Notes under the pieces: model-generated
The model's database searches: none
What the model was told of the DNA's origin: nothing
Seen by the model: the letters and a program-made list of their open reading frames with translations, nothing else
NCBI RefSeq assembly: GCF_001613245.1
Contig: NZ_BDBZ01000007.1
Span: forward strand, 62,001-126,000
Direction: 5' to 3'
DNA: 64,000 nucleotides
Source of the DNA: Nocardia speluncae NBRC 108251
GTDB taxonomy: Bacteria > Actinomycetota > Actinomycetes > Mycobacteriales > Mycobacteriaceae
Part shown: positions 54,084-62,781 of the stretch, piece by piece
How positions within the stretch are numbered: the stretch's first letter is position 1
How the letters are laid out: every line of letters begins with the position of its first letter
Program-made: the position numbers and the translations under genes

Positions 54084-55519
54084 TGCGCGAATACCTGAAG
54101 TTCTATATCGACGGGGAATGGGTCGAGCCGGCCGGAAACCAGACCTTCGACGTGGTCAATCCCGCCACCGAAGAAGTTGCCGGGAAGGTTGCGGCCGGAT
54201 CGGCAGCCGATGTGGACGCAGCCGTAGCCGCGGCGCGCGTGGCCTTTCCGGTCTGGGCCGCGAGTACGGTCGCCGAACGGCTGGACCTGTTCCGGGCAAT
54301 CGGCGCGGAATACCGGAAGCGCACCGCCGATCTGGCCGCGTCACTCACCGAGGAGATGGGCGCTCCTGCCGGACTGGCGAACGGATTCCAGGTGGACCTG
54401 GCGGCGGGCCATCTGCAGCAGGCGATCGAGATCCTGGAGAACTACCGGTTCGAAGAACAGCGCGGGGCCACGTTGATCGTGAAGGAACCGATCGGGGTCT
54501 GCGGGTTGATCACGCCGTGGAACTGGCCGATGAACCAGATCGCGGTGAAGGTTTTTCCGGCGCTGGGGACCGGCTGCACGATGGTGCTGAAGCCGTCCGA
54601 ACGTGCACCGTTCACCGGGCAGATATTCACCGAGATCCTCGCTGCCGCCGGTGTACCGGCCGGTGTGTTCAACCTCGTACAGGGCGACGGCCCGGGGGTC
54701 GGCGTACCGCTGTCGTCGCATCCCGAGGTCGATATGATCTCGTTCACCGGATCCACCCGCGCCGGCGTCGAAATTTCTCGTAACGCGGCGCCGACCGTGA
54801 AACGAGTGACCCAGGAATTGGGCGGCAAAGGCCCGAATATCGTCCTCGACGACGCTGATTTTGCCACCAATGTCGGCGCGGGCGTCGCAAACATGATGGG
54901 CAATTCCGGGCAAACCTGCAGTTCCCCCGCGCGAATGCTGGTTCCCGGTGCTCGGATGGCGGAGGCGATCGAGGCCGCCCGCGCCGCCGCCGAAACGATC
55001 ACCGTCGGTGATCCCACCGGCGACGTCGCTGTCGGTCCCGTGGTCGCCGCCGCGCAGTTCGAGAAGATCCAATCCCTGATCCAGAAGGGAATCGACGAGG
55101 GCGCCACTCTCGTAGCCGGTGGTATCGGGCGACCGGACGGCCTGGACAAGGGCTACTACGTCAAACCCACCGTCTTCGCCGATGTCACCAACGATATGAC
55201 CATCGCGCGGGAGGAGATCTTCGGTCCGGTACTGGTGATCATCGGCTATGACGACATCGACGATGCCGTCACCATCGCCAACGACACCGAGTACGGTCTC
55301 GCCGGTTTCGTTGCGGGTCGCGACCTGGACCGAGCCCGCGCTGTCGCCCGGCGCCTGCGAGCCGGGTCGATCGCCATCAACGGCGGGTTCGATTTCGCGG
55401 CGCCGTTCGGTGGTTACAAGAAGAGCGGTAACGGTCGCGAATGGGGTGAATCCGGTTTCGAGGAATACCTCGAAGTCAAGGGCATTCTCGGCTATGCCCC
55501 CGAATCAGCCGAGGTGTAG
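54083..55519 (+). CDS. Aldehyde dehydrogenase family protein
   Basis: A 478-residue NAD(P)-dependent aldehyde dehydrogenase with the cofactor-side PWNWPMNQ, the general base Glu245 in TQELGGKGPN and the nucleophile Cys279 in SGQTCSSPAR. The end reads PFGGYKKSGNGREWGESGFEE as in the family. ATG 54083 overlaps the ThDP enzyme stop; GTG 54080 is possible. It probably oxidises the aldehyde released by the ThDP enzyme. Confidence 0.92.
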   Translation: MREYLKFYIDGEWVEPAGNQTFDVVNPATEEVAGKVAAGSAADVDAAVAAARVAFPVWAASTVAERLDLFRAIGAEYRKRTADLAASLTEEMGAPAGLANGFQVDLAAGHLQQAIEILENYRFEEQRGATLIVKEPIGVCGLITPWNWPMNQIAVKVFPALGTGCTMVLKPSERAPFTGQIFTEILAAAGVPAGVFNLVQGDGPGVGVPLSSHPEVDMISFTGSTRAGVEISRNAAPTVKRVTQELGGKGPNIVLDDADFATNVGAGVANMMGNSGQTCSSPARMLVPGARMAEAIEAARAAAETITVGDPTGDVAVGPVVAAAQFEKIQSLIQKGIDEGATLVAGGIGRPDGLDKGYYVKPTVFADVTNDMTIAREEIFGPVLVIIGYDDIDDAVTIANDTEYGLAGFVAGRDLDRARAVARRLRAGSIAINGGFDFAAPFGGYKKSGNGREWGESGFEEYLEVKGILGYAPESAEV

Positions 55520-55588
55520 CGGCGTGACCGTTGCGCACCACGCGGCGGCCGAATATTCCGAGATGATCGCGGAAGTGAGGAGCCCATC

Positions 55589-56416
55589 ATGCCGGCAGTG
55601 GCCACCCGGGAACTGAGTGAAAAAGTGGGCGTCGAGGTCCTCGACGTCGACGCCGAACGGCTCACCGCGGACCCCGATCTCCCACATATCTGTCACGACC
55701 TGCTCGAACGGTACGGGGTGGTGCTGTTCCGCGAATTGCATGCGACCGAAGCGGCCCAGGTCGAATTCGGTGCGAAACTCGGTGAGCTGGCGGTATTCCC
55801 GCAGTTCCCTAACAAACACGTCATGGAGATCAGCTTCGATCCGGCGAACCCGCTGGCCCCGTATTTCCCGAGCAACGATTACTGGCATATCGACGGCTGC
55901 CTGGACCGGATGATCGCCAAAACCTCGGTCATGAGCGCCCGGGTGATCGCTGCCCGCGGTGGCGAAACAGCGTTCGCCAGTACCTATGTCGCCTACGACG
56001 AACTGAGCGAGCGAGAGAAGAAGGAACTCGCCGATATCCGGGTCGTCCATAAAATGGCGCGGGTGCAGCGATTGAGTCATCCCAACCCCACACCCGAGCA
56101 GATCGCGGAATGGGAGCGCCGGCCCGCCCGCGTGCATCCGCTGGTGTGGCAGCACGAATCCGGCCGCCGCTCCCTGGTTTTCGGTGCCACCGCCGCATAT
56201 ATCGACGGCAGTGACCCGGCGAACGGCCGGCAGCTGCTCGACGACCTCGAACACCGCGCGACCACGCCCGACCGCGTCTACACCCACACCTGGTCGGTGG
56301 GGGACATGGTGCTGTGGGACAACACCGGCCTGGTGCACCGGGCCTGCGAATTCGATCGGTCCGAACCCCGCCGCATGGCACGGTCGACGGTGCTCGGTTC
56401 GGAACCGATCGCGTAA
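55589..56416 (+). CDS. TauD/TfdA family alpha-ketoglutarate-dependent dioxygenase
   Basis: A 275-residue non-heme iron dioxygenase with the facial triad His100-x-Asp102 (in YWHIDGCL) and His250 (in GLVHRACEF), and the 2-oxoglutarate arginine in RRMARSTVLG. GAGG precedes ATG 55589. The family hydroxylates next to a heteroatom or carboxyl group; here it belongs to the catabolic operon, not to the Tau-type importer about 15 kb away. Substrate unknown. Confidence 0.9.
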   Translation: MPAVATRELSEKVGVEVLDVDAERLTADPDLPHICHDLLERYGVVLFRELHATEAAQVEFGAKLGELAVFPQFPNKHVMEISFDPANPLAPYFPSNDYWHIDGCLDRMIAKTSVMSARVIAARGGETAFASTYVAYDELSEREKKELADIRVVHKMARVQRLSHPNPTPEQIAEWERRPARVHPLVWQHESGRRSLVFGATAAYIDGSDPANGRQLLDDLEHRATTPDRVYTHTWSVGDMVLWDNTGLVHRACEFDRSEPRRMARSTVLGSEPIA

Positions 56417-56530
56417 TGCCGATCGCCGCCACCCGCGCACCCGGCGCCGGTGGGCGCGCCGGGTGCAGCGCCGGGCAGGCTGTCGAGACCGACGCGGACC
56501 GGTGAACCCCTCGTGGACAAGGAGATGGAG

Positions 56531-57115
56531 ATGGAGCGGATAGCCCCGCTGAAGCCCGCGCAATGGTCGGCGGAACTGCGCGCATTCTTCGCCGACTTCC
56601 GCACCCGGGTGCATCACGGCGGGCCCGCGCCGGCGAATACGCGCTCGGGCACGAACCTGCTCGGCACGCTGGCCCGGCATCCCGCGTTCACCATGGCCTT
56701 CCTGCCGTTCAACGGACATCTGCTGTACGGCACCGCACTGTCGGATCGGCAACGCGAGCTGCTGATCCTGCGGGTCGCCCACCTCTGGAACAGCGACTAC
56801 GAATGGGCCCAGCACGCGGTGCTCGGCGGCAATGCGGGATTGACCGATGCGGAGATCGGCCGGATTGCCGAGGGGCCCGGCGCTGCGGGCTGGTCCCCGG
56901 TGGACGCGGCACTGCTGCGGGCGGCCGACGACCTACGCGAATCGGGTGCGGTCGGGGACAGCGCCTGGCAGGCACTCGCGGCAGAATTCGACGAACAGCA
57001 GCTGATGGATATCGTTTTCACGGTGGGTGCCTACGCGATGCTGGCCATGGCGATGCGGTCGTTCGGGGTCCGGCCCGAGCCTGATCTCGAACCTTACTTG
57101 CCTGTGCGACAGTGA
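56531..57115 (+). CDS. Carboxymuconolactone decarboxylase/AhpD-like family protein
   Basis: A 194-residue CMD-family helical protein with RQRELLILRVAHLWNSDYEW followed by AQHAVLGGNAGLTDAEI. The E-W-x-x-H segment is the usual family site, and no CxxC peroxiredoxin-reductase motif is present. ATG 56531 has GGAG six bases upstream; GTG 56513 and ATG 56525 are alternatives. In this operon it may act as gamma-carboxymuconolactone decarboxylase-like enzyme, but the family is functionally broad. Confidence 0.83.
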   Translation: MERIAPLKPAQWSAELRAFFADFRTRVHHGGPAPANTRSGTNLLGTLARHPAFTMAFLPFNGHLLYGTALSDRQRELLILRVAHLWNSDYEWAQHAVLGGNAGLTDAEIGRIAEGPGAAGWSPVDAALLRAADDLRESGAVGDSAWQALAAEFDEQQLMDIVFTVGAYAMLAMAMRSFGVRPEPDLEPYLPVRQ

Positions 57116-57182
57116 AGCGAGAGTCGCAGGCCACCTGCCGAGTCGCCTCCGGTGGCCCGGCCGATCGAGATTCGGAGCAATG

Positions 57183-57584
57183 ATGAGCGAACAAGCCCAG
57201 CCCAGCGGGTATCAGCACCGCCCCGATTACCGGGTCGACCTGCTGGCTCGAACCAATACGATGACCGCCACGCTCGACGGGCAGCAACTGGCCGTGAGCG
57301 ACGAATGCCTGCTGGTGGACGAACAGGATCACGGCCTGGTGGTGTACTTCCCGCCGCAGGCGGTGAACTCGGGCCTGCTCGAAACAATCGAACTGCATAC
57401 GGTGTGCCCGTTCAAAGGTGAGGCGTCGTACTGGACCCTGCCGGACAGCGGCCGTCCCTGGATCGCGTGGTGTTACCCGCACCCGCACCCGCAGGTGGCG
57501 CGACTGGCCGGCTACATCGCGTTCGACCAGTCCGTCGTCCAGCTGACGATCGGTCCTGGTCGGTATACAGGAGTGCGTTCGTGA
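57183..57584 (+). CDS. DUF427 domain protein
   Basis: A 133-residue protein with the DUF427 blocks DHGLVVYFPPQAV, ELHTVCPFKGEASYWTL and IAWCYPHPHPQVARLAGYIA. The function is not established. ATG 57183 has GGAG five bases upstream, and its stop overlaps the thioesterase-like gene (GTGA). DUF427 genes are common in actinobacterial fatty acid and ring-degradation operons, which fits its place here. Confidence 0.83.
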   Translation: MSEQAQPSGYQHRPDYRVDLLARTNTMTATLDGQQLAVSDECLLVDEQDHGLVVYFPPQAVNSGLLETIELHTVCPFKGEASYWTLPDSGRPWIAWCYPHPHPQVARLAGYIAFDQSVVQLTIGPGRYTGVRS

Positions 57585-58477
57585 ATGCCGTGACACCGCC
57601 GGGTGGTACTCCCGAATCGTCGATGGTACGGATGCTGGAGATCTTCGACGTCCGCCCCGACCCTGTGGTTCCGGCCCGCTATCGCGGCGACAGCGATGGC
57701 GGATCCCGGCGGGTGGTCGACGGTAGTCAGATCCTCGGCCAGAGCATCGTCGCGGCTACCAAGGCGCTGCCGGGCCGCACCGTGCGTAACGCGCACGCGT
57801 TGTTCGTTTCCGCTGCCGACCCCGATGTTCCGCTGGACTTCACCGTCACACCGATCAAGGCCGGTCGTAGTTTCGCGAGTGCCACGGTGACTGTCCGGCA
57901 GGAATCGAAGGTCCGGACTAGTTGCACAGTGTTGCTGGATACGCCGCAACCGGACCTCGTGCGTCGCGACGAACCGGCCGGACCGCCGGCGCCCGGACCG
58001 GACGAGGCCCTACCGGCCGACAGTCTGCCGCTGCCCGGCCGCGAGGTCCGTATCGCCGGGTGCACCGATATCAACGACCCGGACGAAATCGGCCCGCCGA
58101 TGGTGGACGCCTGGCTGCGCTATGACGAGGTGCCGGCACGCGACGATCTGCACCGTGCCGTACTCGCGCATTTCACCGGGCATCTGGGGATCTCCACGGC
58201 GCTGCGCCCGCATCCCGGCCTCGGTACCGCACAAGCCCACCACACCCTGTCGACAGCGCCGATGGGAATCGCGGTGACCTTCCACGACCCGGTGAAATGG
58301 GACGGCTGGTTGCGCTACCACCACGAGGCCACTTTCGTGGGAGCCGGTTCCGCGCATATCCGTGGCCAGATCAGTACCGGCAGCGGCCGGCTGATCGCCT
58401 CGTTCACCCAGGACGCGATGATCCGCGCGTTCGAATCCGGACCCGTCACCGATATCGCGAGCGCGGCGCGCCTGTAG
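57581..58477 (+). CDS. Acyl-CoA thioesterase II-like (TesB family) protein
   Basis: A 298-residue double hot-dog protein. DGSQILGQSIVAATKALP and VRNAHALFVSAADPDVPLDF match the N-terminal hot-dog of TesB, and WLRYHHEATFVGAGSAHIRG with LIASFTQDAMIR the C-terminal one; the Asp/Thr/Gln active-site set seems placed normally. It would hydrolyse an acyl-CoA intermediate. GTG 57581 overlaps the DUF427 stop. It is the last gene of the operon and ends one base before the convergent GntR gene. Confidence 0.85.
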   Translation: MNAVTPPGGTPESSMVRMLEIFDVRPDPVVPARYRGDSDGGSRRVVDGSQILGQSIVAATKALPGRTVRNAHALFVSAADPDVPLDFTVTPIKAGRSFASATVTVRQESKVRTSCTVLLDTPQPDLVRRDEPAGPPAPGPDEALPADSLPLPGREVRIAGCTDINDPDEIGPPMVDAWLRYDEVPARDDLHRAVLAHFTGHLGISTALRPHPGLGTAQAHHTLSTAPMGIAVTFHDPVKWDGWLRYHHEATFVGAGSAHIRGQISTGSGRLIASFTQDAMIRAFESGPVTDIASAARL

Positions 58478-58478
58478 T

Positions 58479-59285
58479 TCAGCGGCGGAGGCTCTGAGCG
58501 CCGCGGATCGCCTGCTGGGCCAGGGTAGAGGACGCGTTCACGATGCCGTCGTCGAACCGGTCCAGCAACAGCGACTGCGTCGCCGCGAGATGCGCGCACG
58601 CCATATGTTCGGCCGCCGAGGCCTGACCGGCGGCGATATCGTCGACGATCTTCTGATGGGTGCGCACCGCGGCCTGCGCCTGTTCCCGCGACGGATACTC
58701 GCCGCGGCCGGTGAGCGCCTCCGCCCACGCCTCCTCCTGCGCCGACCACAGTGCGACCAGGCTGCTCACCACATAGCGGACGGTCGCGTTCGGCGTGAAC
58801 GAGACCACCAGGTCGTGGAATTCGCGCGCGGTCTGTGTGAACGCGACCCCGTCGTCCACCAGAGCTTTCGATTTCTCGATGTTCTCGGTGAGTGCCGGTA
58901 CCACCACGTCGAGGCGGTCGTCGCGGCGAGCGCATTCGGCGGCGCACATCGGTTCCAGCATCTGCAGCCCGGACGCCAGATCACGCAAGGTCACCCGGCC
59001 GCCCTGCAAGGCGAGGCCGAGGTGATACGCCGCCGACGTTTCGTCGGGCCGGTGCACCTCGGCGCCGCCGACATTGCCGCGGCGCACGGTGACCAGGCCC
59101 TCGGTTTCGAGAATGCGGATCGCTTCGCGGATCGAGGGATAGGAGACACCGAATTCCTGTACCAGCTGATCCTGGGTGGGCAGGCGGTAATCGTCGGTGC
59201 CGTTGAGGATGCGCGTGCGCAATTCGTCCGCCACCGTCTGTGCCACCCGGTGCTGGGTGACCCGTCCACGCCGCGGGGTCGTCAC
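58479..59285 (-). CDS. GntR family regulator with FCD domain
   Basis: A 268-residue FadR-type regulator. The winged helix-turn-helix is at about residues 15-80 (LPTQDQLVQEFGVSYPSIRE, then LETEGLVTVRRGNVGGAEV), and the all-helical FCD ligand domain follows, with its metal/ligand histidines in EFHDLV and RTHQKIVDDI. It starts at GTG 59285 and converges on the catabolic operon, which it probably controls. The 10-mer GATTGCAATA occurs upstream of its own start and in the operon promoter region. Confidence 0.9.
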   Translation of the reverse strand: MTTPRRGRVTQHRVAQTVADELRTRILNGTDDYRLPTQDQLVQEFGVSYPSIREAIRILETEGLVTVRRGNVGGAEVHRPDETSAAYHLGLALQGGRVTLRDLASGLQMLEPMCAAECARRDDRLDVVVPALTENIEKSKALVDDGVAFTQTAREFHDLVVSFTPNATVRYVVSSLVALWSAQEEAWAEALTGRGEYPSREQAQAAVRTHQKIVDDIAAGQASAAEHMACAHLAATQSLLLDRFDDGIVNASSTLAQQAIRGAQSLRR

Positions 59286-59354
59286 GACAGCCGCCTACGG
59301 CCGGAAAAGTGCACCATGGCTGCGAGTTTATAGCGAAACGGTTAGTTCATCAAT

Positions 59355-59364
59355 GATTGCAATA
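59355..59364. promoter_or_regulatory. GATTGCAATA motif upstream of the GntR gene
   Basis: The 10-mer contains the palindrome ATTGCAAT and lies 70 bases upstream of the GntR start. The same 10-mer occurs at 45486-45495 in the promoter region of the catabolic operon. Both copies lie in locally AT-rich DNA. It is a candidate GntR operator. Confidence 0.5.
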
Positions 59365-59386
59365 TTTGCGAAGACAAGCGCGGGCA

Positions 59387-59914
59387 TCACGGTTCGGACG
59401 GTAACCGGCGCAATGTCACGAGGTATGCCTCGGCGGCCAGGCGTTGCGCGGCCCGAGCCACCGGCCCGCCGAGGCGGGTGTACCAGGCCGCGGGCCGCGA
59501 GAATGCTGTGACCACCCCGTACACCGCCGCCGTCGCGGGGTCGTATTCGACCGCGAACAGCTCCTCACCCGACTCGGGATGGCCCGGCAGCGTGCCGTAG
59601 GCGAACCCGCGGCGATCCTCCTCGTCCAGGACGTAGACCACCCGGCACGGCGCGAGCACGCCGAACCGCCCGATCCCGAGCCGCACCGTGACGCGCGCCC
59701 CCGGTTCGGCTCGCAGCGTCTGCGCATCGGCCAGCAGGCCCAGACCGCGCTGCATCCGGTAGGCCAGGACAGCGTCTCCGAACCGCCGGAAATCGTCGCG
59801 TCCGCGGCCGAGCCGGCGGCGGACCTCCAGGTGGTGGTAGCCGGCGGGCATCGAGCCGCGGGTGGCGCCCACTTCGGAATAGGTGAAGGCCGGGCTTTCG
59901 GCGGAACTCGTCAC
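59387..59914 (-). CDS. DUF1990 domain protein
   Basis: A 175-residue protein with FTYSEVGATRGSMPAGYHHL at the N-terminus, then YRMQRGLGLLADAQTLRAEP, RRGFAYGTLPGHPESGEELF and FSRPAAWYTRLGGPVARAAQ, which is the DUF1990 pattern. The function is unknown. It stands 32 bases upstream of the GntR-side intergenic region and 32 bases downstream of the TerD-like gene on the same strand. Confidence 0.85.
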   Translation of the reverse strand: MTSSAESPAFTYSEVGATRGSMPAGYHHLEVRRRLGRGRDDFRRFGDAVLAYRMQRGLGLLADAQTLRAEPGARVTVRLGIGRFGVLAPCRVVYVLDEEDRRGFAYGTLPGHPESGEELFAVEYDPATAAVYGVVTAFSRPAAWYTRLGGPVARAAQRLAAEAYLVTLRRLPSEP

Positions 59915-59946
59915 GCCGACGATTGTCTCTCGCCGCCGCGGGACGG

Positions 59947-61236
59947 TCAGGTGCGGTCGGCCTTGAATTGGTTCACCGGCCCCTTGTCCATCCGCACCTC
60001 CACCCGCCCGTCGGGCTGCAATGTCACCGCGGGCCGATGTTCGGAGAAGCGGCGGCTGTAGCGTTCGAGGCGTTCGATGAGCACGCCTTCGGGGCGGTTG
60101 TAGACGATGCCCGGAACGCAGGTGAAAATCCAGCTGGACTTCTTCGCCTGGTCGGCCGGGATGCTCACGGAATCCGCGCCGCTCTCGATGGACAGCGTGA
60201 CCCGGTATTTGTGGAATGAGCCGGTCCCGTTGTTGATCGCCGAATACGCCACCGGCACCACCGCGACGATCTCGGGTGCCAACCGCACCTCGATGATCTC
60301 CTCGGTCCGGCCGCCGCCCCGCTGGACATCTCCGCGGCCGCGGTCACCCAGATGGCGCACCAGATCGCTGTAGTGGGGGCTCGCCGGAATTCCCGCGGCC
60401 GGAAAAGTGGCGACATGCACTACTTTGCCGTCGGACAGCACGACCAGCGCGTAGGCCTCGTAGTCGGCACCGCTGGCCCATGCCACCCGCAACCGGACGA
60501 GCGGCGCCTTCTCCAGCAAGACCGGCCCCGCACCCTTGGTGAGTGTGACGGCACCTTTGCTGAAATTCACTCCGGGCGGCGGGGATGGCGAGTGCCCGTC
60601 TCCTGTGGGACCTACGGCGCCGGGCATAGTGGCGAAACCGGGCGGCGGGCCGGCCGGCGCTGCGGGATGGTCTGCGGGCGGTTGCGCCGGACAGCCCGCC
60701 GCCGGCGGCCGCGTCGATGTGCTCGGTGCCGGTGAGGTCTGTGGCGTTGGGGTGGGGTCGTCGTCGACGGTGATCCCGAAATCGGTGGCCAGACCGGCCA
60801 ATCCGGTGGCGTACCCCTGGCCGATATTGCGGAGTTTCCAGCCGCCCGCCCGCCGGTACACCTCGGCGAGCAGTACCGTCGTCTCGGAGGTCAGGCCGGT
60901 GATAGGCAGTTCGTATTCACCGGCGCCGGCTTCGGTGATCCGCACGGTGAGCCCAATCGCGCCGAAGGTCCCGGTATCCGCCGACGCCGCGACCACCATC
61001 CGGTGGGTGTCGCCGGACACTGCCGCCAGGTCGATGGCGATCTCACCGGCTGCCAACCGCACCGCCGAATCGGGGGATACCGGCTGGTTGTAGAACACGA
61101 AATCGGCGTCGCGACCGACCTTCCCGTGCTCTCGCAGGCACAGCACGGTGAGGTCGGTTCCGGCCGGGGCCGCCGATATCCGCAACTGTCCACCTCGTAG
61201 CGCGGTATTCGCGCCCTTGCCGATCATCTCGGACAT
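59947..61236 (-). CDS. TerD family protein with two domains joined by a Pro-rich linker
   Basis: A 429-residue protein. The N-terminal part (about 1-160) is a TerD-like domain with GKGANTALRGGQLRISA, DFVFYNQPVSPDSAVRL and LLAEVYRRAGGWKLRNIGQG. A Pro/Ala-rich linker (about 165-225) leads to a second beta-rich domain with VRLRVAWASGADYEAYALVV and AYSAINNGTGSFHKY, related to TerD/tellurium-resistance modules. Such proteins are thought to bind calcium in stress responses. ATG 61236 is chosen; GTG 61242 is possible. Confidence 0.85.
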   Translation of the reverse strand: MSEMIGKGANTALRGGQLRISAAPAGTDLTVLCLREHGKVGRDADFVFYNQPVSPDSAVRLAAGEIAIDLAAVSGDTHRMVVAASADTGTFGAIGLTVRITEAGAGEYELPITGLTSETTVLLAEVYRRAGGWKLRNIGQGYATGLAGLATDFGITVDDDPTPTPQTSPAPSTSTRPPAAGCPAQPPADHPAAPAGPPPGFATMPGAVGPTGDGHSPSPPPGVNFSKGAVTLTKGAGPVLLEKAPLVRLRVAWASGADYEAYALVVLSDGKVVHVATFPAAGIPASPHYSDLVRHLGDRGRGDVQRGGGRTEEIIEVRLAPEIVAVVPVAYSAINNGTGSFHKYRVTLSIESGADSVSIPADQAKKSSWIFTCVPGIVYNRPEGVLIERLERYSRRFSEHRPAVTLQPDGRVEVRMDKGPVNQFKADRT

Positions 61237-61464
61237 CCACACCCCTGTCGTTCATCGCGTCGTCTCTCAGCCTAGGGCCGGTGAGGGGCGCGTGGCGGTG
61301 TCGGCGGCCACCGCCACATGCCGGACAGCTCCGCACAAGACGCTGTGGGGGCGGCCGGGGTGAAGCCGCACCCGCCCCCGGCGCAGCTCACGGTGCCTGC
61401 GTGGCGCGCCCGGGACGGTGTTCTCGACGTTTGTGCGGATGGCCCTCGGCGAGGGCCCGTGCGC

Positions 61465-61506
61465 CCGGCGAGGGCGCGGTGCGGACCGGCGAGGGCGCGG
61501 TGCGGA
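61465..61506. repeat. 21-bp tandem repeat, two copies
   Basis: The unit CCGGCGAGGGCGCGGTGCGGA occurs at 61465-61485 and 61486-61506 without mismatch, followed by a partial third copy. A degenerate earlier unit is visible from 61447. The second copy supplies one arm of the adjoining hairpin. Confidence 0.8.
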
Positions 61507-61529
61507 CCGGCGGGATCCGGGTCCGCACC
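61499..61529 (-). terminator. Hairpin downstream of aztD
   Basis: Perfect 10-bp arms GGTGCGGACC and GGTCCGCACC with an 11-base loop lie 37 bases past the aztD stop on its strand. There is no T-run, as is usual for high-GC actinomycete terminators. Confidence 0.6.
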
Positions 61530-61565
61530 GCGGGGGTGGTCCTGATCAGCGGCCGTGCCGAAGGG

Positions 61566-62720
61566 TCAGGAACTCACACCGGTGAGCTCGTTCGGCACAT
61601 CCGGCAGGGTCGCCGATTGCGCTGGAGCGCCAGAGGCGAGATCGATCCGGTGGATCTGCTTGGTGGCCGGATCCGATACGTAGGCGTTGCCTTCGCGGAC
61701 GAACAGCGCGGGACGCGGCTGCTGCCAATCGATCGGCTCCTGCCACGCGTCCATGACTTCGATCTTCCGGGTCACCTTGCCGGCGACCGGGTCGATCACA
61801 TGGATGGCGCCATCGGTCCCCAGGACCAGCGCTTCGCCCTGCGGTCCGCGAGCCAGCGAACGGAAGGTGTAGCTGGTACCCAGATCCACGAGCCGCAGCG
61901 TGCCCTTCTCGGTATCGATCAGCGAGACGCGGTCCGGGCGTTCGAGTTCGGCGAACTCGTCGGTTTTGTAGTCGCCCAGCACGATCGGGGAGACCTCGCT
62001 GCCCGCTTGATTACCGATCCGGCCGTAGGAGTCCGGGCTGTCGACCTTGGTGAGTTTGCCGTCCCGGTAGACCAGGACACCGTTCTCGCAGCCGACGACC
62101 AGGGTGTCACCGGCAGCAGTGGCCTCGCCGTGCACCCCGGGACATTTTTCGTTGCGGGCGGTCTCCTTGCGGGCGGTGTCCAGGATCATCATCCCGGTCC
62201 GCTCCTCCTCGTTACCGAGGGTGACGGCCAGTTCACCGCTTTCCAATTCCACGGCCACACCGTGATGCGGTTCGGCGGCCTGGTATTCGGTGGTCTCCGG
62301 GGCGCCGTCGGCGAGATCGGCCGGAGCGAACGAGATCACTTGTCCGGTGCCGTCCGAGAAAAGCACCGTGCGACCGGCATGTCGGACGACATGCCCCGGT
62401 TTCGGACCGGGGAATTCGATATCGGTGAATTGTGCTCCGGCAGCATCGAGCACTTCGAAACCGTTCGTGGTGGAGACGATCACATGCCGATCGTCCCCGG
62501 CGGGATTGACCCGGTTGAATCCGCTGAGTTCCACCCCGCCGCCCCGCTCCAAGGTGGTGCCGTCCAGCAGATGGATCCCGCCGTCGTAGGTGACGGCCAG
62601 CGGTTCGGCAATCGCGGTCTGGTCGCCGGAGTCGGCGCCGCCGCAGCCGCTCAACGCAACCACTGCGGTGAACAGGCCGGACAGTGCGACCGCTCTTCTG
62701 GTGCCGGATCGGTTGTGCAT
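61566..62720 (-). CDS. aztD: Zinc metallochaperone AztD-like lipoprotein
   Basis: A 384-residue exported beta-propeller protein. The signal peptide ends in ALSGC (Cys26), and blades such as EPLAVTYDGGIHLLDGTTL, HVIVSTTNGFEVLDA and AEPHHGVAVELESGELAVTL follow. Histidine-rich turns (PGHVVRHAGR, AEPHHGV, CPGVHGEATAAG) resemble the zinc sites of AztD, a periplasmic chaperone that passes zinc to the binding protein AztC. It lies 61 bases downstream of the AztC-like gene, which supports the assignment. Confidence 0.85.
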   Translation of the reverse strand: MHNRSGTRRAVALSGLFTAVVALSGCGGADSGDQTAIAEPLAVTYDGGIHLLDGTTLERGGGVELSGFNRVNPAGDDRHVIVSTTNGFEVLDAAGAQFTDIEFPGPKPGHVVRHAGRTVLFSDGTGQVISFAPADLADGAPETTEYQAAEPHHGVAVELESGELAVTLGNEEERTGMMILDTARKETARNEKCPGVHGEATAAGDTLVVGCENGVLVYRDGKLTKVDSPDSYGRIGNQAGSEVSPIVLGDYKTDEFAELERPDRVSLIDTEKGTLRLVDLGTSYTFRSLARGPQGEALVLGTDGAIHVIDPVAGKVTRKIEVMDAWQEPIDWQQPRPALFVREGNAYVSDPATKQIHRIDLASGAPAQSATLPDVPNELTGVSS

Positions 62721-62781
62721 TGTGTTCCCTCATCTTCTTCTTGCTGCCCCGCGGCGGCGATCCACCGCGGGTGTTCTCGGG

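Larger units (their letters stand above)
61237..61565. other. 329-bp intergenic region between TerD-like and AztD genes
   Basis: No gene is supported. It holds a 21-bp tandem repeat (61465-61506) and a perfect 10-bp-arm hairpin (61499-61529) just downstream of the AztD stop. The remainder, 61243-61440, must contain the promoter of the TerD-like gene, but no defined element was recognised. Confidence 0.6.

Noticed and set aside
55589..56416. Taurine dioxygenase TauD for the Tau-type importer
   Set aside because: It lies in the middle of the catabolic operon, 15 kb from the importer. Only the family, not the substrate, is supported.
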